64,000 nucleotides of DNA from Enterococcus sp. CSURQ0835 (GCF_902706605.1 NZ_CACSLH010000014.1:1-64000); one strand, 5' to 3'; positions 53,262 to 62,013 are shown, numbered from the stretch's first letter. A program made the numbers and translations. Notes: generated by a model from the letters alone, not told the origin.

Positions 53262-54245
53262 TTGAAAAAAATTATCAACAAACCGGAAGATGTCGTACCA
53301 GAAATGGTCGCCGGTCTAGTGGAAGCTTATCCGGATTACGTCAAACAAATTCCTGAGACTTTAGCCGTGGCTCGAGTGGATGATTACGATCAAGTCGCAC
53401 TAGTTTCTGGTGGTGGGAGTGGACACGAACCGACTCATGCGGGTTTTGTCGGCGATGGGATGCTTTCAGCCGCTGTTTGTGGTCAAGTTTTCACTTCGCC
53501 TACTCCTGATCAGATCTATGCGGCGATCAAAGAAACTGATCGCGGACAAGGCACTTTATTGATCATCAAAAATTATTCCGGTGACCGAATGAACTTTGAT
53601 ATGGCAAAAGATATGGCGGCCATGGATGATATCAAAGTTGAATCGATCGTAGTAGATGATGATATCGCTGTTGAAAATAGTACGTATACGCAAGGGCGCC
53701 GCGGTGTGGCCGGGACGATTTTTGTGCATAAGATTTTAGGCGGGCTAGCAAAAGAAGGTAAGCCACTTTCAGAACTCGCAACATATGGTACGAACTTGAT
53801 CAAAGAAATCAAAACGATCGGGATCGCGTTGTCGGGTGCTACGGTCCCAGAAGTTGGAAAACCTGGATTTGTTTTAGCTGATGATGAGATGGAATATGGC
53901 GTGGGGATTCACGGGGAACCTGGCTATCGACGGGAAAAAATCAGACCATCTGCTGAGATCGCCCAAGAGATCGTCGGTAAATTAAAAGCGGAATTCAAAT
54001 GGCAAGCGGGCGATTCTTACGGTGTGTTAGTCAATGGGATGGGCGCGACACCGTTGATGGAGCTACTCATTTACTTCCACGATGTTAAAAAATTGTTGGA
54101 AGCAGACGGGGTAAAAATCAATTTTTCTAAAGTTGGCAATTTTATGACCTCGTTAGACATGGCGGGTGCTTCCGTTACGATGATCAAACTAGATGAGACC
54201 CGGGAGCGGTTATTAAAAGCATCAGTCCACACAATTGGCTGGTAA
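53262..54245 (+). CDS. dhaK: PTS-dependent dihydroxyacetone kinase, DhaK subunit
   Basis: This 327-residue substrate-binding subunit covalently holds dihydroxyacetone. It has VSGGGSGHEPTHAGFVGDGML (the His forms the hemiaminal) and later VLVNGMGATPLMEL. The reading frame extends back to 53142, but the start is placed at TTG 53262, eight bases after GGGAGG, because the protein then begins like its homologues (KKIINKPEDVVPEM). It is the first gene of dhaKLM. Confidence 0.95.
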   Translation: MKKIINKPEDVVPEMVAGLVEAYPDYVKQIPETLAVARVDDYDQVALVSGGGSGHEPTHAGFVGDGMLSAAVCGQVFTSPTPDQIYAAIKETDRGQGTLLIIKNYSGDRMNFDMAKDMAAMDDIKVESIVVDDDIAVENSTYTQGRRGVAGTIFVHKILGGLAKEGKPLSELATYGTNLIKEIKTIGIALSGATVPEVGKPGFVLADDEMEYGVGIHGEPGYRREKIRPSAEIAQEIVGKLKAEFKWQAGDSYGVLVNGMGATPLMELLIYFHDVKKLLEADGVKINFSKVGNFMTSLDMAGASVTMIKLDETRERLLKASVHTIGW

Positions 54246-54259
54246 AAGGAGTGAAGGTA

Positions 54260-54838
54260 ATGTTTACACCTGAAAATTTAAAGCAGGCATTGAAATTGTT
54301 TAACGATAAGATCCAAGTAAAAAAAGATTATTTAAGTGAGTTAGATACTCCCATCGGTGATGGTGATCATGGAAATAATATGGCGCGAGGGATGGAAGCG
54401 GTCATGGCGGAAAAGCCAGACGGTGATCTAGCAAAAATTTTTCAAATGACCGCTATGGCGCTGATCTCAAAAGTCGGCGGAGCAGCAGGTCCATTATATG
54501 GAACGGCAATGATGGAGATGATGAAGGCCGCCAAAGACTCGAATGATCCAGTGGCATTATTGACCGCTGCGATCGAAGGTATCAAAAAACGCGGTGGAGC
54601 GGTTGTCGGCGAAAAGACGATGTTGGATTTATGGATTCCAGCAGTTGACGAATTAAAAGCCGGTAAGCTGACGGCAGAAAGCATCCAAGCACTAGCCGAT
54701 CAAACAAAAGACATAAAGGCAACAAAGGGCCGCGCATCTTATGTCGGCGAACGTTCCGTTGGGCATATCGATCCTGGCGCTCAATCCTCCGCTTATTTTT
54801 TTGAAGCGTTGTTAGAGGCAGGTGTCTTTCATGAGTAG
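54260..54838 (+). CDS. dhaL: PTS-dependent dihydroxyacetone kinase, DhaL subunit
   Basis: This 192-residue ADP-binding subunit carries the phosphate-transferring nucleotide. The Mg-binding motif LDTPIGDGDHGNNMARGM is near residue 28, GGAAGPLYGTAMMEM follows and GRASYVGERSVGHIDPGAQS is near the end. ATG 54260 follows AAAGGAG. It overlaps dhaM by 8 bases. Confidence 0.95.
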   Translation: MFTPENLKQALKLFNDKIQVKKDYLSELDTPIGDGDHGNNMARGMEAVMAEKPDGDLAKIFQMTAMALISKVGGAAGPLYGTAMMEMMKAAKDSNDPVALLTAAIEGIKKRGGAVVGEKTMLDLWIPAVDELKAGKLTAESIQALADQTKDIKATKGRASYVGERSVGHIDPGAQSSAYFFEALLEAGVFHE

Positions 54839-55199
54839 AGGCGTTGTTTTAGTTTCCCATACAAAAGAAATTCCCCTAGGATTAAAAAATTTGATCGCAC
54901 AAGTAGCAAAAGATGTTCCGGTTACGACAGCCGGTGGATTAGCTGATGGTGGAATCGGCACTTCGATGGAAAGAATTTTACAAGCGTTCAAAGAGAATCC
55001 TGCCGACGAATTGCTAGCTTTTTATGATCTTGGCAGTGCTAAGATGAATTTAGAGATGGCAATCGAAATGACTGACAAAAAAGTCAAATTGTTCGACACG
55101 GCTTTGGTGGAAGGTGCTTATACAGCAGCGGCATTACTACAAGCCCAAGCTAAAGAAGCTGAGATCGAAGCGCAATTGAAGCCGCTAGTGATCAAATAA
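54831..55199 (+). CDS. dhaM: Dihydroxyacetone kinase phosphotransferase subunit DhaM
   Basis: This 122-residue EIIA-like domain takes phosphate from HPr and rephosphorylates ADP on DhaL. The active-site His is in VLVSHTKEI, and TTAGGLADGGIGTS follows. It is short, consisting of the EIIA-Man-like domain only, as usual for Firmicutes. The operon therefore phosphorylates dihydroxyacetone with phosphoenolpyruvate. Confidence 0.93.
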   Translation: MSRGVVLVSHTKEIPLGLKNLIAQVAKDVPVTTAGGLADGGIGTSMERILQAFKENPADELLAFYDLGSAKMNLEMAIEMTDKKVKLFDTALVEGAYTAAALLQAQAKEAEIEAQLKPLVIK

Positions 55200-55218
55200 A
55201 AAAGTTTATCCGATCCGA

Positions 55219-55257
55219 CGATCTTTGGAAGCCAGATTCCAGAGATCGTTTTTTTTG
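55219..55257 (+). terminator. dhaKLM terminator
   Basis: The CGATCTTTGGAA / TTCCAGAGATCG stem is followed by eight T residues. Confidence 0.88.
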
Positions 55258-55280
55258 TGCTTGTTCGACTACTTTTCTAA

Positions 55281-55332
55281 TTGACAAGTAAGCAAAATGG
55301 TTTTATAGTTAGTTACACGAGTGATTAACTAA
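55281..55332 (+). promoter_or_regulatory. Promoter and operator of the YtrA-type operon
   Basis: TTGACA (55281-55286) and TATAGT (55304-55309) are 17 bases apart. The inverted repeat TTAGTTA-10-TAACTAA (55309-55332) follows at the transcription start, suited to binding by the GntR-type regulator encoded next. Confidence 0.78.
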
Positions 55333-55350
55333 ATAAGTTGAGGTGAGGAA

Positions 55351-55719
55351 ATGCATTTTGATGATTCCGGAACGACGCCGCTTTTTCAACAAGTCGCGGA
55401 TCAAATCGAGGAAGGGATCTTGAATGGTTCGTTTAAAGAAGCGGGACAAATTCCATCGACCACAGAAATTTCCAAAGGGTATCGTATCAATCCGGCTACC
55501 GTTTTAAAAGGCATGAACCTGTTAGTCGAACGGGGCTTGATTGAAAAGAAAAGAGGAATCGGGATGTTCGTTTTAGCCGGAGCACAGCAAAAAGTCAAAG
55601 AAGCACGGAAAACAGAATTTTTAAATACTGAAGTCCAACAAATCGTCAGTGAAGCAAAAAAATTGGGGATCACGGCGCATCAATTGACGGAATTGATCGA
55701 AAGAAGGTATGAACAATGA
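55351..55719 (+). CDS. GntR/YtrA-family regulator
   Basis: This 122-residue repressor of the YtrA subfamily has a GntR winged helix (LFQQVADQIEEGILNGSFKEAGQIPSTTEIS...INPATVLKGMNLLVERGLIEKKRGIGMFV) and a short dimerization tail. It is the first gene of an ABC operon that it probably autoregulates. Its stop overlaps the ATPase start by four bases. Confidence 0.92.
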   Translation: MHFDDSGTTPLFQQVADQIEEGILNGSFKEAGQIPSTTEISKGYRINPATVLKGMNLLVERGLIEKKRGIGMFVLAGAQQKVKEARKTEFLNTEVQQIVSEAKKLGITAHQLTELIERRYEQ

Positions 55720-56576
55720 GTTTAGAATTAAAACACATCAGTAAAGCATATCACAACAAACCAGTTTTACAAACGATCGATTGGCAAATCGAAGCCGGTA
55801 AGATCTATGGTTTGTTAGGTCGGAACGGCGCAGGTAAAAGTACGTTGCTCAATATCATCAACAATCGAAGTTTTCAAACGGCGGGAACATTGTTGTTAGA
55901 TGGTCAGCCGGTCCATGACAATGAGCAAAGTTTAAATCGGTTGTACATGATGTCAGAAGATAATTTATATCCAGGGTCACTGAAAGTAAAAAGTTGTTTT
56001 CAACTAACGGAAGCTTTTTACGGGGATTTTGATGAGGCACTAGCAAAAAAGATGGTAGCAGCTTTTGGATTAGATACTAAACAAGATTTGCGAAAGTTGT
56101 CGACGGGTTATCGGACGATCGCAAAATTGATCATGGCATTGTGTGTGCCGTGCGATTATATCTTTTTAGATGAACCAGTCTTAGGGTTAGATGCCAATCA
56201 CCGAGAATTATTTTATCAATTTATTTTAGAAACTTATGAAACGCGGCCGCGAACATTTGTCATCTCGACGCATTTGATCGAAGAAGTTGCTAATCTATTA
56301 GAAGAAGTCGTGATTATTCGCAATGGGAGATTGATTCGTCAAGCAACGACCGAAGAGATCCAACAAGAAGGAAAAGTGATCACGGGGCCTAAAGCTGAAG
56401 TAGAAGCCTTCATCGCGCAAAACCAGTTGACTGTGTTGGGAAAAGATGAGCTAGGTGGTTTGCTGAATGTCTATGTCAAAGGGGATGTTAACGGCGAGGT
56501 TCCTGCAACGATCCATGTTGGGCCGTTAGATCTGCAAACTTATTTTGTTCAATTGACGAATCAGGAGGTGGCTTAA
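55716..56576 (+). CDS. ABC transporter ATPase (YtrB-like)
   Basis: This 286-residue ATPase has Walker A GLLGRNGAGKSTLLNII (about residues 32-48), a degenerate signature (LSTGYRTIAKLIMALC), Walker B DYIFLDEPVLGLD and the H-loop STHLIEEV. It pairs with the membrane protein encoded next. Systems of this type react to cell-wall stress in Bacillus, where the GntR protein is YtrA. Confidence 0.9.
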   Translation: MSLELKHISKAYHNKPVLQTIDWQIEAGKIYGLLGRNGAGKSTLLNIINNRSFQTAGTLLLDGQPVHDNEQSLNRLYMMSEDNLYPGSLKVKSCFQLTEAFYGDFDEALAKKMVAAFGLDTKQDLRKLSTGYRTIAKLIMALCVPCDYIFLDEPVLGLDANHRELFYQFILETYETRPRTFVISTHLIEEVANLLEEVVIIRNGRLIRQATTEEIQQEGKVITGPKAEVEAFIAQNQLTVLGKDELGGLLNVYVKGDVNGEVPATIHVGPLDLQTYFVQLTNQEVA

Positions 56577-56577
56577 G

Positions 56578-57309
56578 ATGAAATTAAAAGCCGCATTACT
56601 TTATAAATTGCGCTTCAACTTACGTTCGGATCTGATTTTTCTCGCTTTCTTTTTATTGTTTGGCACGGCTTTTCCATTAATGGGGGTCTTCATTAGCCAC
56701 ACGAAAGTCACGGTCCAATCAGAACTACTACTTCCGAGTGTTATCTTTATGATCATTGCCGCGACGATCGGGATCGGACTAGATTTTAAACTTTTTATCC
56801 AATGCGGACTTTCCCGTAAAAATATTTTTCTTGCCAGTGTCTTCGCTAACTTTTTATCCATTTTAGGTTTTAGCTTAGTCTTGATTGGATTAGAAAAATT
56901 ATTTCACCTGCTGAGTATCAGTAACTTTAAATTGGGGTTTGTTGGAGTCAGCGCGTATACCGACGGAAAGTTTTGGGCGACGTGGTTACTATTGACGGTG
57001 ATTTTATTTTTAGCCAATGGTCTAGGGTTTGTGGCTGGGATGGTACTCCAACGTTTCGATGGTGCGATTCGAGTGTTGATCGGACTTGGTGCTTTTGCGA
57101 TCCCGCTATTGTTGGTGATTTTAGTCCAACTATTAAGTGTTAGTCAAAAAGCTCAGATCATCACGCGTTTAGGAAAATTAGTCGGGGTGACTAGTCAAGG
57201 ATTGCAATTATTGCCGCTGGTTTTAACTGTTCTAACGATCACGCTTATTTTACTAGTGCTCGTGTACTTGATGAATCGTCACCGTGAGATCAAACGAATC
57301 AATGCATAA
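56578..57309 (+). CDS. ABC transporter membrane subunit
   Basis: This 243-residue protein has six hydrophobic segments (about residues 18-40, 52-68, 85-105, 135-155, 165-185 and 210-232). Sequence similarity is weak, but position and topology mark it as the permease of the YtrB-like ATPase. Substrate unknown. Confidence 0.78.
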   Translation: MKLKAALLYKLRFNLRSDLIFLAFFLLFGTAFPLMGVFISHTKVTVQSELLLPSVIFMIIAATIGIGLDFKLFIQCGLSRKNIFLASVFANFLSILGFSLVLIGLEKLFHLLSISNFKLGFVGVSAYTDGKFWATWLLLTVILFLANGLGFVAGMVLQRFDGAIRVLIGLGAFAIPLLLVILVQLLSVSQKAQIITRLGKLVGVTSQGLQLLPLVLTVLTITLILLVLVYLMNRHREIKRINA

Positions 57310-57353
57310 AAATAAGGGAGTGAGACTTAAATCAAGTCTTACTCCCTTATTTC
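57309..57353. terminator. Bidirectional terminator
   Basis: AATAAGGGAGTGAGACTT and AAGTCTTACTCCCTTATT form an 18-bp near-perfect stem. It serves the YtrA operon and the convergent dipeptidase gene. Confidence 0.9.
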
Positions 57354-57392
57354 GTATCAGCACTAATGCTAGTTGCTACTGTTTTTTAGTGA

Positions 57393-58805
57393 TTAGTCAT
57401 TCAAATTATAACGCAATTTCATGTGTTCAGAACCAGAAGTCACCATGTCTCCTAATAATTTCGTCGTACGGGTCAGTGATTCGTCAGCTAATTTTTGGTT
57501 AGCTGCGGTTAAATAACTTTCTACATCAGATTGGCCGGCTAAATTTTCATCGGTTTCGATTTGAATATGGCGGTAAGCTGCCACTGCTTGAAGTTCATAC
57601 GTATTACGGAAATCAGCGTAGAAATCATAATCCGTATCGCCTAGAAGTGCCACGGTACAACTCAACCAGTACATATTAGTTGGATCATACGTAGCCGTAG
57701 CATCGCGATAACTAGCCGGTGTGTCATTGACGTTGGCATAAAATGGTACGACCGTATTAAAGGTATTGGCACCATAAGCTAACCAATGGATGCCTGCTAT
57801 CTCAGCTGGCACATCGTTACGCAATTGTAAAATGTGCACATTGTGGTTCCGATTGATTCCAACTGGCCGGAACAATGTTTTCTCGGTCTCAGTACCATTG
57901 CCATAAGGATCGTAAACCGTATTTTCAAAATGCGAACTCAAAGCCCACTTAACATCTTCGACCGAAATCTTCCGATCAGCATAGCAGATGAATGGTAGAT
58001 CTTGATCTTGTGGATCGGCTTTGGTTTCTTGGGAATTGAAGAATTTTTGGATATACCAAGCTCTTGGGTTGTTGTACACCGTATCTTTGATCGTCGCACT
58101 ACCAAAGATATGACGCAAGTTGACTTGGTCAAAATCAGGATTCAAATGATATTTTTCGATCAGTTCTTCTAAGTCTTTTGAGCAAAGTGTATCAGGAGAA
58201 TCAAAATCAAACTCATCAATGTTCATGCGGTTAGGTGCTACAACATAAGCATCATCAGGGATCCGAACGGCTGCCCAATGATGTCCGCCGATCGTTTCAA
58301 AAGCCCAGACTTCGTTTTGATCAGAAAAAGCGATCATGTTTGGTTCATAAGTGCCATATTCTTCTAGTAGTTTACCTAAACGCTCTACGCCTTCACGGGC
58401 AGAATGGATATAAGGTAAAACGATCACGACGAGATCTTCTTCACCGATCCCACCTTCAACATACGGATCAATGCCTAAAATACGTGGATTAGTGGTGATC
58501 GTTTCAGTCGCGGACATCGCGATATTTTCGCTATTGATCCCGGCTGCTGCCCAGATTCCGTTGTCACGCACGGAATTTGGCGTGCAAGTATAGCGCAATG
58601 GATTATCAGGTAATTCGATTTTGACACCACTGATCACCGCTTGATAATTTTTCGGTTGATCTTCAGGCTTAATCACCATGAATTGTTGGGGATCAAGTGC
58701 TTCGTGACCATCATCGTTCCGAGAAATAATCGTTGAACCGTCGATCGTGGCATTTTTTCCGGCTAAGATCGTGGTACATGAACCTTGGACTCTTTTTTTC
58801 ATCAT
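57393..58805 (-). CDS. C69-family dipeptidase
   Basis: This 470-residue N-terminal-nucleophile hydrolase of the PepD/U34 (C69) family has the catalytic Cys at residue 9 in GSCTTILAGKNAT, followed by GSTIISRNDDGHEA. Other conserved blocks are FETIGGHHWAAVRIPD, SPDTLCSKDLEEL and GNGTETEKTLFRPVGINRNHNVHIL. It hydrolyses dipeptides with broad specificity in the cytosol. AAAGGAG lies eight bases before the start. The gene stands alone. Confidence 0.92.
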   Translation of the reverse strand: MMKKRVQGSCTTILAGKNATIDGSTIISRNDDGHEALDPQQFMVIKPEDQPKNYQAVISGVKIELPDNPLRYTCTPNSVRDNGIWAAAGINSENIAMSATETITTNPRILGIDPYVEGGIGEEDLVVIVLPYIHSAREGVERLGKLLEEYGTYEPNMIAFSDQNEVWAFETIGGHHWAAVRIPDDAYVVAPNRMNIDEFDFDSPDTLCSKDLEELIEKYHLNPDFDQVNLRHIFGSATIKDTVYNNPRAWYIQKFFNSQETKADPQDQDLPFICYADRKISVEDVKWALSSHFENTVYDPYGNGTETEKTLFRPVGINRNHNVHILQLRNDVPAEIAGIHWLAYGANTFNTVVPFYANVNDTPASYRDATATYDPTNMYWLSCTVALLGDTDYDFYADFRNTYELQAVAAYRHIQIETDENLAGQSDVESYLTAANQKLADESLTRTTKLLGDMVTSGSEHMKLRYNLND

Positions 58806-58989
58806 TGAATCGACTCCTTTTCTTTACCATTCAATGGTAACACGCTTCATTAAATGCTGTAAAAGAAAACGGTAAATAATTTTTCATCTAGTGAGCTAGG
58901 AAAAAAACCACGAATTCGTTCAGTCCTCAAAAAATAAAGTGGAGAAGCAGGGGATTTTTTTGTTGGGAGTCAGATCCGCCTCAGTCTAC

Positions 58990-59018
58990 GAAAAAAGCGA
59001 TGGGCAAATGCCCACCGC
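58990..59018 (-). terminator. Terminator of the SMR gene
   Basis: The GCGATGGGC-AAAT-GCCCACCGC stem has a minus-strand run of six T residues. Confidence 0.82.
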
Positions 59019-59025
59019 CATGAAA

Positions 59026-59346
59026 CTAATGTCCACTCGAAACTTTGATGCCAATGATGCCGATGATGAGTAAAGAAATGAAAAACCACGTGATCGGCGA
59101 GATGCTTTCTTTAAAGACCAGCCAGCCGACTAAGATCGATCCCACTGCTCCGACTCCAGTCCAAATGGGATAAGCCATGCTCAGCGGCAAAACTTTGGAA
59201 GCCTTCGCTAAAAAGTAAAAACTTGCGATCATCCCGACCAGTGTCAATAAAGCAAAGTTCACTTTCGTAAATCCGTGACTTAGCTTCATTGTCGAAGCCC
59301 AAACGACTTCAAATAATCCTGCGATAATCAATTCGATCCATGCCAT
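59026..59346 (-). CDS. SMR-family exporter (SugE/Gdx- or Qac-type)
   Basis: This 106-residue small multidrug resistance protein has four transmembrane helices. The N-terminal helix carries the essential Glu in IAGLFEVVWASTMKLS, and the end of helix three has PLSMAYPIWTGVGAVGSILVGW. The Trp-Ala-Ser-Thr motif after the Glu recalls SugE/Gdx guanidinium exporters rather than EmrE-type drug exporters. The start at 59346 follows AAAAAGGAGAG. It is a single gene with a 200-base leader that contains a terminator. Confidence 0.88.
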   Translation of the reverse strand: MAWIELIIAGLFEVVWASTMKLSHGFTKVNFALLTLVGMIASFYFLAKASKVLPLSMAYPIWTGVGAVGSILVGWLVFKESISPITWFFISLLIIGIIGIKVSSGH

Positions 59347-59449
59347 GTTGATTCTCTCCTTTTTCACATTGCAAAAGCAAGAAATAGAACTGGTGGTCAA
59401 GCGACAAAACAAATGTGCGAAATTTTCAGCAGCATCATTTTGCGAGACA

Positions 59450-59572
59450 CAAAAAAAAGACCCAGATTGATTTCTTCTTCGACCTAACGAAATCAATTTG
59501 CATCTACTTCCACCCGGTGGCGTGTTTTGACTTATTTTTCTGTAGTATAGCACAAATTATTTTTTTAGCCAA
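59450..59572 (-). promoter_or_regulatory. Promoter and attenuator-like leader of the SMR gene
   Basis: On the minus strand, TTGGCT (59567-59572) and TATACT (59544-59549) are 17 bases apart. The leader then has a small hairpin CCAC-CGG-GTGG (59510-59520) and a 9-bp hairpin ATTGATTTC/GAAATCAAT (59466-59497) followed by a nine-T run (59450-59459), before the gene itself. Early termination in a leader is typical of a riboswitch or other attenuator. I do not recognise the class; guanidine-I, -II and -III motifs were not seen. Confidence 0.55.
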
Positions 59573-59739
59573 CTCATGATCAAAAAAATTAGGATTAGCT
59601 TAATTACTGAAGTCAAAAAAATTTTTGCGTTCGAGTACAAATAGTTGCCGAAAAAAACGAGTCACGGTAGGATGTAGCTAACTTGTATCCGTTTTTTTAA
59701 ATTAAGGATTACGTTACTAGAAAGAGGAGGAATTTTTCC

Positions 59740-61356
59740 ATGAAAGTTGTAGTGATCGGTGGTGTTGCAGGTGGTCCATCTTTTGCGACTCGTTTGCGTC
59801 GTTTAGATGAAACTGCCGAGATCGTCTTGATCGAACAAGGCGCTCACATTTCATATGCTAGTTGCGCGTTGCCTTATTATTTAGGTGGAGTAGTACCGGA
59901 GTTAGATTCGCTGATCGAACGAACACCAGCCGGTTTAAAAGAAAAAAATAATATTGAGGTGCGCGTTTTCCATCAGTTGACTCAGATTGATCCTGCTAAA
60001 AAGATCCTCACGATCAAAAATTTACAGACCGAGGAAATGTATGAAGAAAGCTATGATACATTAGTGTTAGCAACAGGGACTCGGGCGGTCTTACCACCGA
60101 TTAAGGGAATCGACACTGCAAAGAATGTTTTCACTTTACGAAATGTCACGGACGCAGCGGAGATTATGGCTTACATGAATACTCATTTACCAAGACATGT
60201 CGCGATCTTAGGTGCGGGGGTGGCCGGGCTAGAGATCGCTGAGAATTTAAAACAACGTGGGATAACGGTAACGATCATCGATCAAGCTGCAACAGTGGCA
60301 TTGCCTTACGACTCAGAGATCGCTGAGATCATTCAGGATGAATTAGAAACAAACGGAATCAAACTTATCATGAAACAAACGGTAAAAGAAGTGAGTGAGG
60401 CAGGCCGTAAAATTACCTTAGCCAACGGGCGCGAATTGGCGATTGATCTGTTGATCGTAGCAGCCGGCGTAAAAATGAATAATGAGATCGCTCAAGCAGC
60501 TGGAGTCAAACTTGCCACAGATGGTCATATTCTAGTTGATCAAAAATTACGAACTAATGTATCAGATATTTATGCAATCGGTGATGTGATCGAGACAACT
60601 AGTTTGATCAACGGTTTACCTATTCCTAGTATGCTGTCAAGTGCAGCCAATCGGCAAGGACATTTGCTGGCTGACATCTTACATGGAGCAGATCTGACTT
60701 ATCCTGGTTACATTGGCGTAGGCGTTGCAAAAATTTTTGGTTTGACGGCGAGTTATGCAGGCTATACAGAAAATATGCTGCAACGGGTCGGGATCACAAA
60801 TTATAAAACGATCTTCATCACACCGTTTGATCACGCGTACTTTTACCCAGATGCTAAACGCTTAAACTTAAAGATTATTTTTGAAGAAGAAACGGGTAAG
60901 ATTTTAGGTGGCCAAGCAGTCGGAGAACGCGGTGTGGACAAACGAATCGGAGAATTATCGGTAGCGATCACGGGCAAATTGACTGTCCATGATCTACCAG
61001 CGTTAGAATTACCTTACTCACCACCGTATTCCACTACGCGTGATCCGCTGAATACGGCAGGCTATGTGGCAATCAATCAACTAAGTAAAATTGCTGAGAC
61101 GATCAAAGCAAGTGAGATTCCAGCCGAAGATCTAAAAACAGCTTTCTTCCTAGATATTCGCGAACCGGATAAACCTAAATCTGGCTCGATCGAAGCGACT
61201 AAAAACATTCCATTATCAGAGTTACGGGAACGAATGGCTGAGATTCCGCGAGATCGAAAGGTCTATCTGACTTTCCGTAAGGGGCTGAATACGTATAATG
61301 CTGCTCGGATCTTAGCTGGTAAAGGGATCGAAGCAATTATGATTGAAGAAAATTAG
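59740..61356 (+). CDS. CoA-disulfide reductase-like protein with rhodanese domain
   Basis: This 538-residue flavoprotein is of the CoADR/NADH-dependent persulfide reductase type. The FAD motif VIGGVAGGPSFATRLRR is at the N-terminus. The redox Cys42 is in YASCALPYYLGG, the NAD motif is ILGAGVAGLEIAENL (about residues 152-166) and YAIGDVIE binds FAD. A rhodanese domain (about residues 465-538, AFFLDIREPDKPKSGSI) follows, but the place of its active Cys is Thr (YLTFRKGLNTY), so sulfur transfer by that domain is unlikely. It reduces CoA-disulfide or persulfide with NAD(P)H. The stop codon overlaps a CIRCE operator. Confidence 0.9.
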   Translation: MKVVVIGGVAGGPSFATRLRRLDETAEIVLIEQGAHISYASCALPYYLGGVVPELDSLIERTPAGLKEKNNIEVRVFHQLTQIDPAKKILTIKNLQTEEMYEESYDTLVLATGTRAVLPPIKGIDTAKNVFTLRNVTDAAEIMAYMNTHLPRHVAILGAGVAGLEIAENLKQRGITVTIIDQAATVALPYDSEIAEIIQDELETNGIKLIMKQTVKEVSEAGRKITLANGRELAIDLLIVAAGVKMNNEIAQAAGVKLATDGHILVDQKLRTNVSDIYAIGDVIETTSLINGLPIPSMLSSAANRQGHLLADILHGADLTYPGYIGVGVAKIFGLTASYAGYTENMLQRVGITNYKTIFITPFDHAYFYPDAKRLNLKIIFEEETGKILGGQAVGERGVDKRIGELSVAITGKLTVHDLPALELPYSPPYSTTRDPLNTAGYVAINQLSKIAETIKASEIPAEDLKTAFFLDIREPDKPKSGSIEATKNIPLSELRERMAEIPRDRKVYLTFRKGLNTYNAARILAGKGIEAIMIEEN

Positions 61357-61379
61357 CACTTACTTAACAAGAGTGCTAA
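61353..61379 (+). promoter_or_regulatory. CIRCE operator (HrcA binding site)
   Basis: TTAGCACTT-9-GAGTGCTAA matches the consensus TTAGCACTC-N9-GAGTGCTAA at 17 of 18 arm positions. It overlaps the TAG stop (61354-61356) of the flavoprotein gene and lies 82 bases before the Hsp20 start. HrcA would repress Hsp20 until heat shock. Confidence 0.92.
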
Positions 61380-61461
61380 TCGGCGTTATAACAAAGTTGT
61401 AAGGAAGTTTGGAACCTCCTGACAAAAAACATATTTCATATTTGGAAAGAGGATGTTTAGT

Positions 61462-61875
61462 ATGGCAAACTTGATGCCAAGAAATAATGATTTGATGTCT
61501 TTAGGTGATCGCTTTTTTGATAACTTTTTTGCAAACGCAGGTAATAATGAATTCAACGTTGATATCAAAGAAACCGATCAAGCTTATGAAGTAAAAGCTG
61601 ATTTGCCTGGCTTTGATAAAGCAGACTTGAATGTTTATTACAATGATGATGTGTTGACCATTGAAGCAAATCGTAACGACGAGACAGAAGACAAAGATGA
61701 AGCAGGTAACTTCTTGCGTCGTGAACGGAGCAGTCGTTCCTATCGCCGTCAATTCTTATTGAAGGGCGCAGATGAAGACCAAGTGAAAGCTACTTTTAAA
61801 GCTGGTGTGCTAAGCTTAGAGTTACCAAAGGCTAAGAATGCAACCGATGATCAGAAAAAAATCGAGATCGAATAA
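61462..61875 (+). CDS. Small heat-shock protein Hsp20
   Basis: This 137-residue alpha-crystallin-type chaperone holds unfolded proteins. The conserved core runs about residues 35-125: FNVDIKETDQAYEVKADLPG, DVLTIEANRNDE, and the C-terminal GVLSLELPK with its terminal IEIE extension motif. The start at 61462 is preferred over 61453, which lies inside the ribosome-binding site GAGG. It is under CIRCE control. Confidence 0.95.
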   Translation: MANLMPRNNDLMSLGDRFFDNFFANAGNNEFNVDIKETDQAYEVKADLPGFDKADLNVYYNDDVLTIEANRNDETEDKDEAGNFLRRERSSRSYRRQFLLKGADEDQVKATFKAGVLSLELPKAKNATDDQKKIEIE

Positions 61876-61950
61876 GTCACTAGTTCATTGGGACTATCCG
61901 ATTAAAAAACGGTTATGCTAGAAACAACTTATTTCTAGTACTGTTTAAAT

Positions 61951-61994
61951 AAAAAGAGGGAACGAAACATGATTCATGTTTCGTTCCCTCTTTT
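61951..61994 (+). terminator. hsp20 terminator
   Basis: AAGAGGGAACGAAACATGA and CATGTTTCGTTCCCTCTT form a 17-bp perfect stem, followed by TTTT. It may also end the minus-strand gene to its right. Confidence 0.9.
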
Positions 61995-62013
61995 ATAGTG
62001 GATGTTCTTTTCA

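Noticed and set aside
59347-59580. Guanidine riboswitch before the SMR gene
   Set aside because: The ykkC core (GGTCCGAGAG), mini-ykkC ACGR loops and the guanidine-III core were looked for and not found. Only an unclassified leader with terminator is reported.
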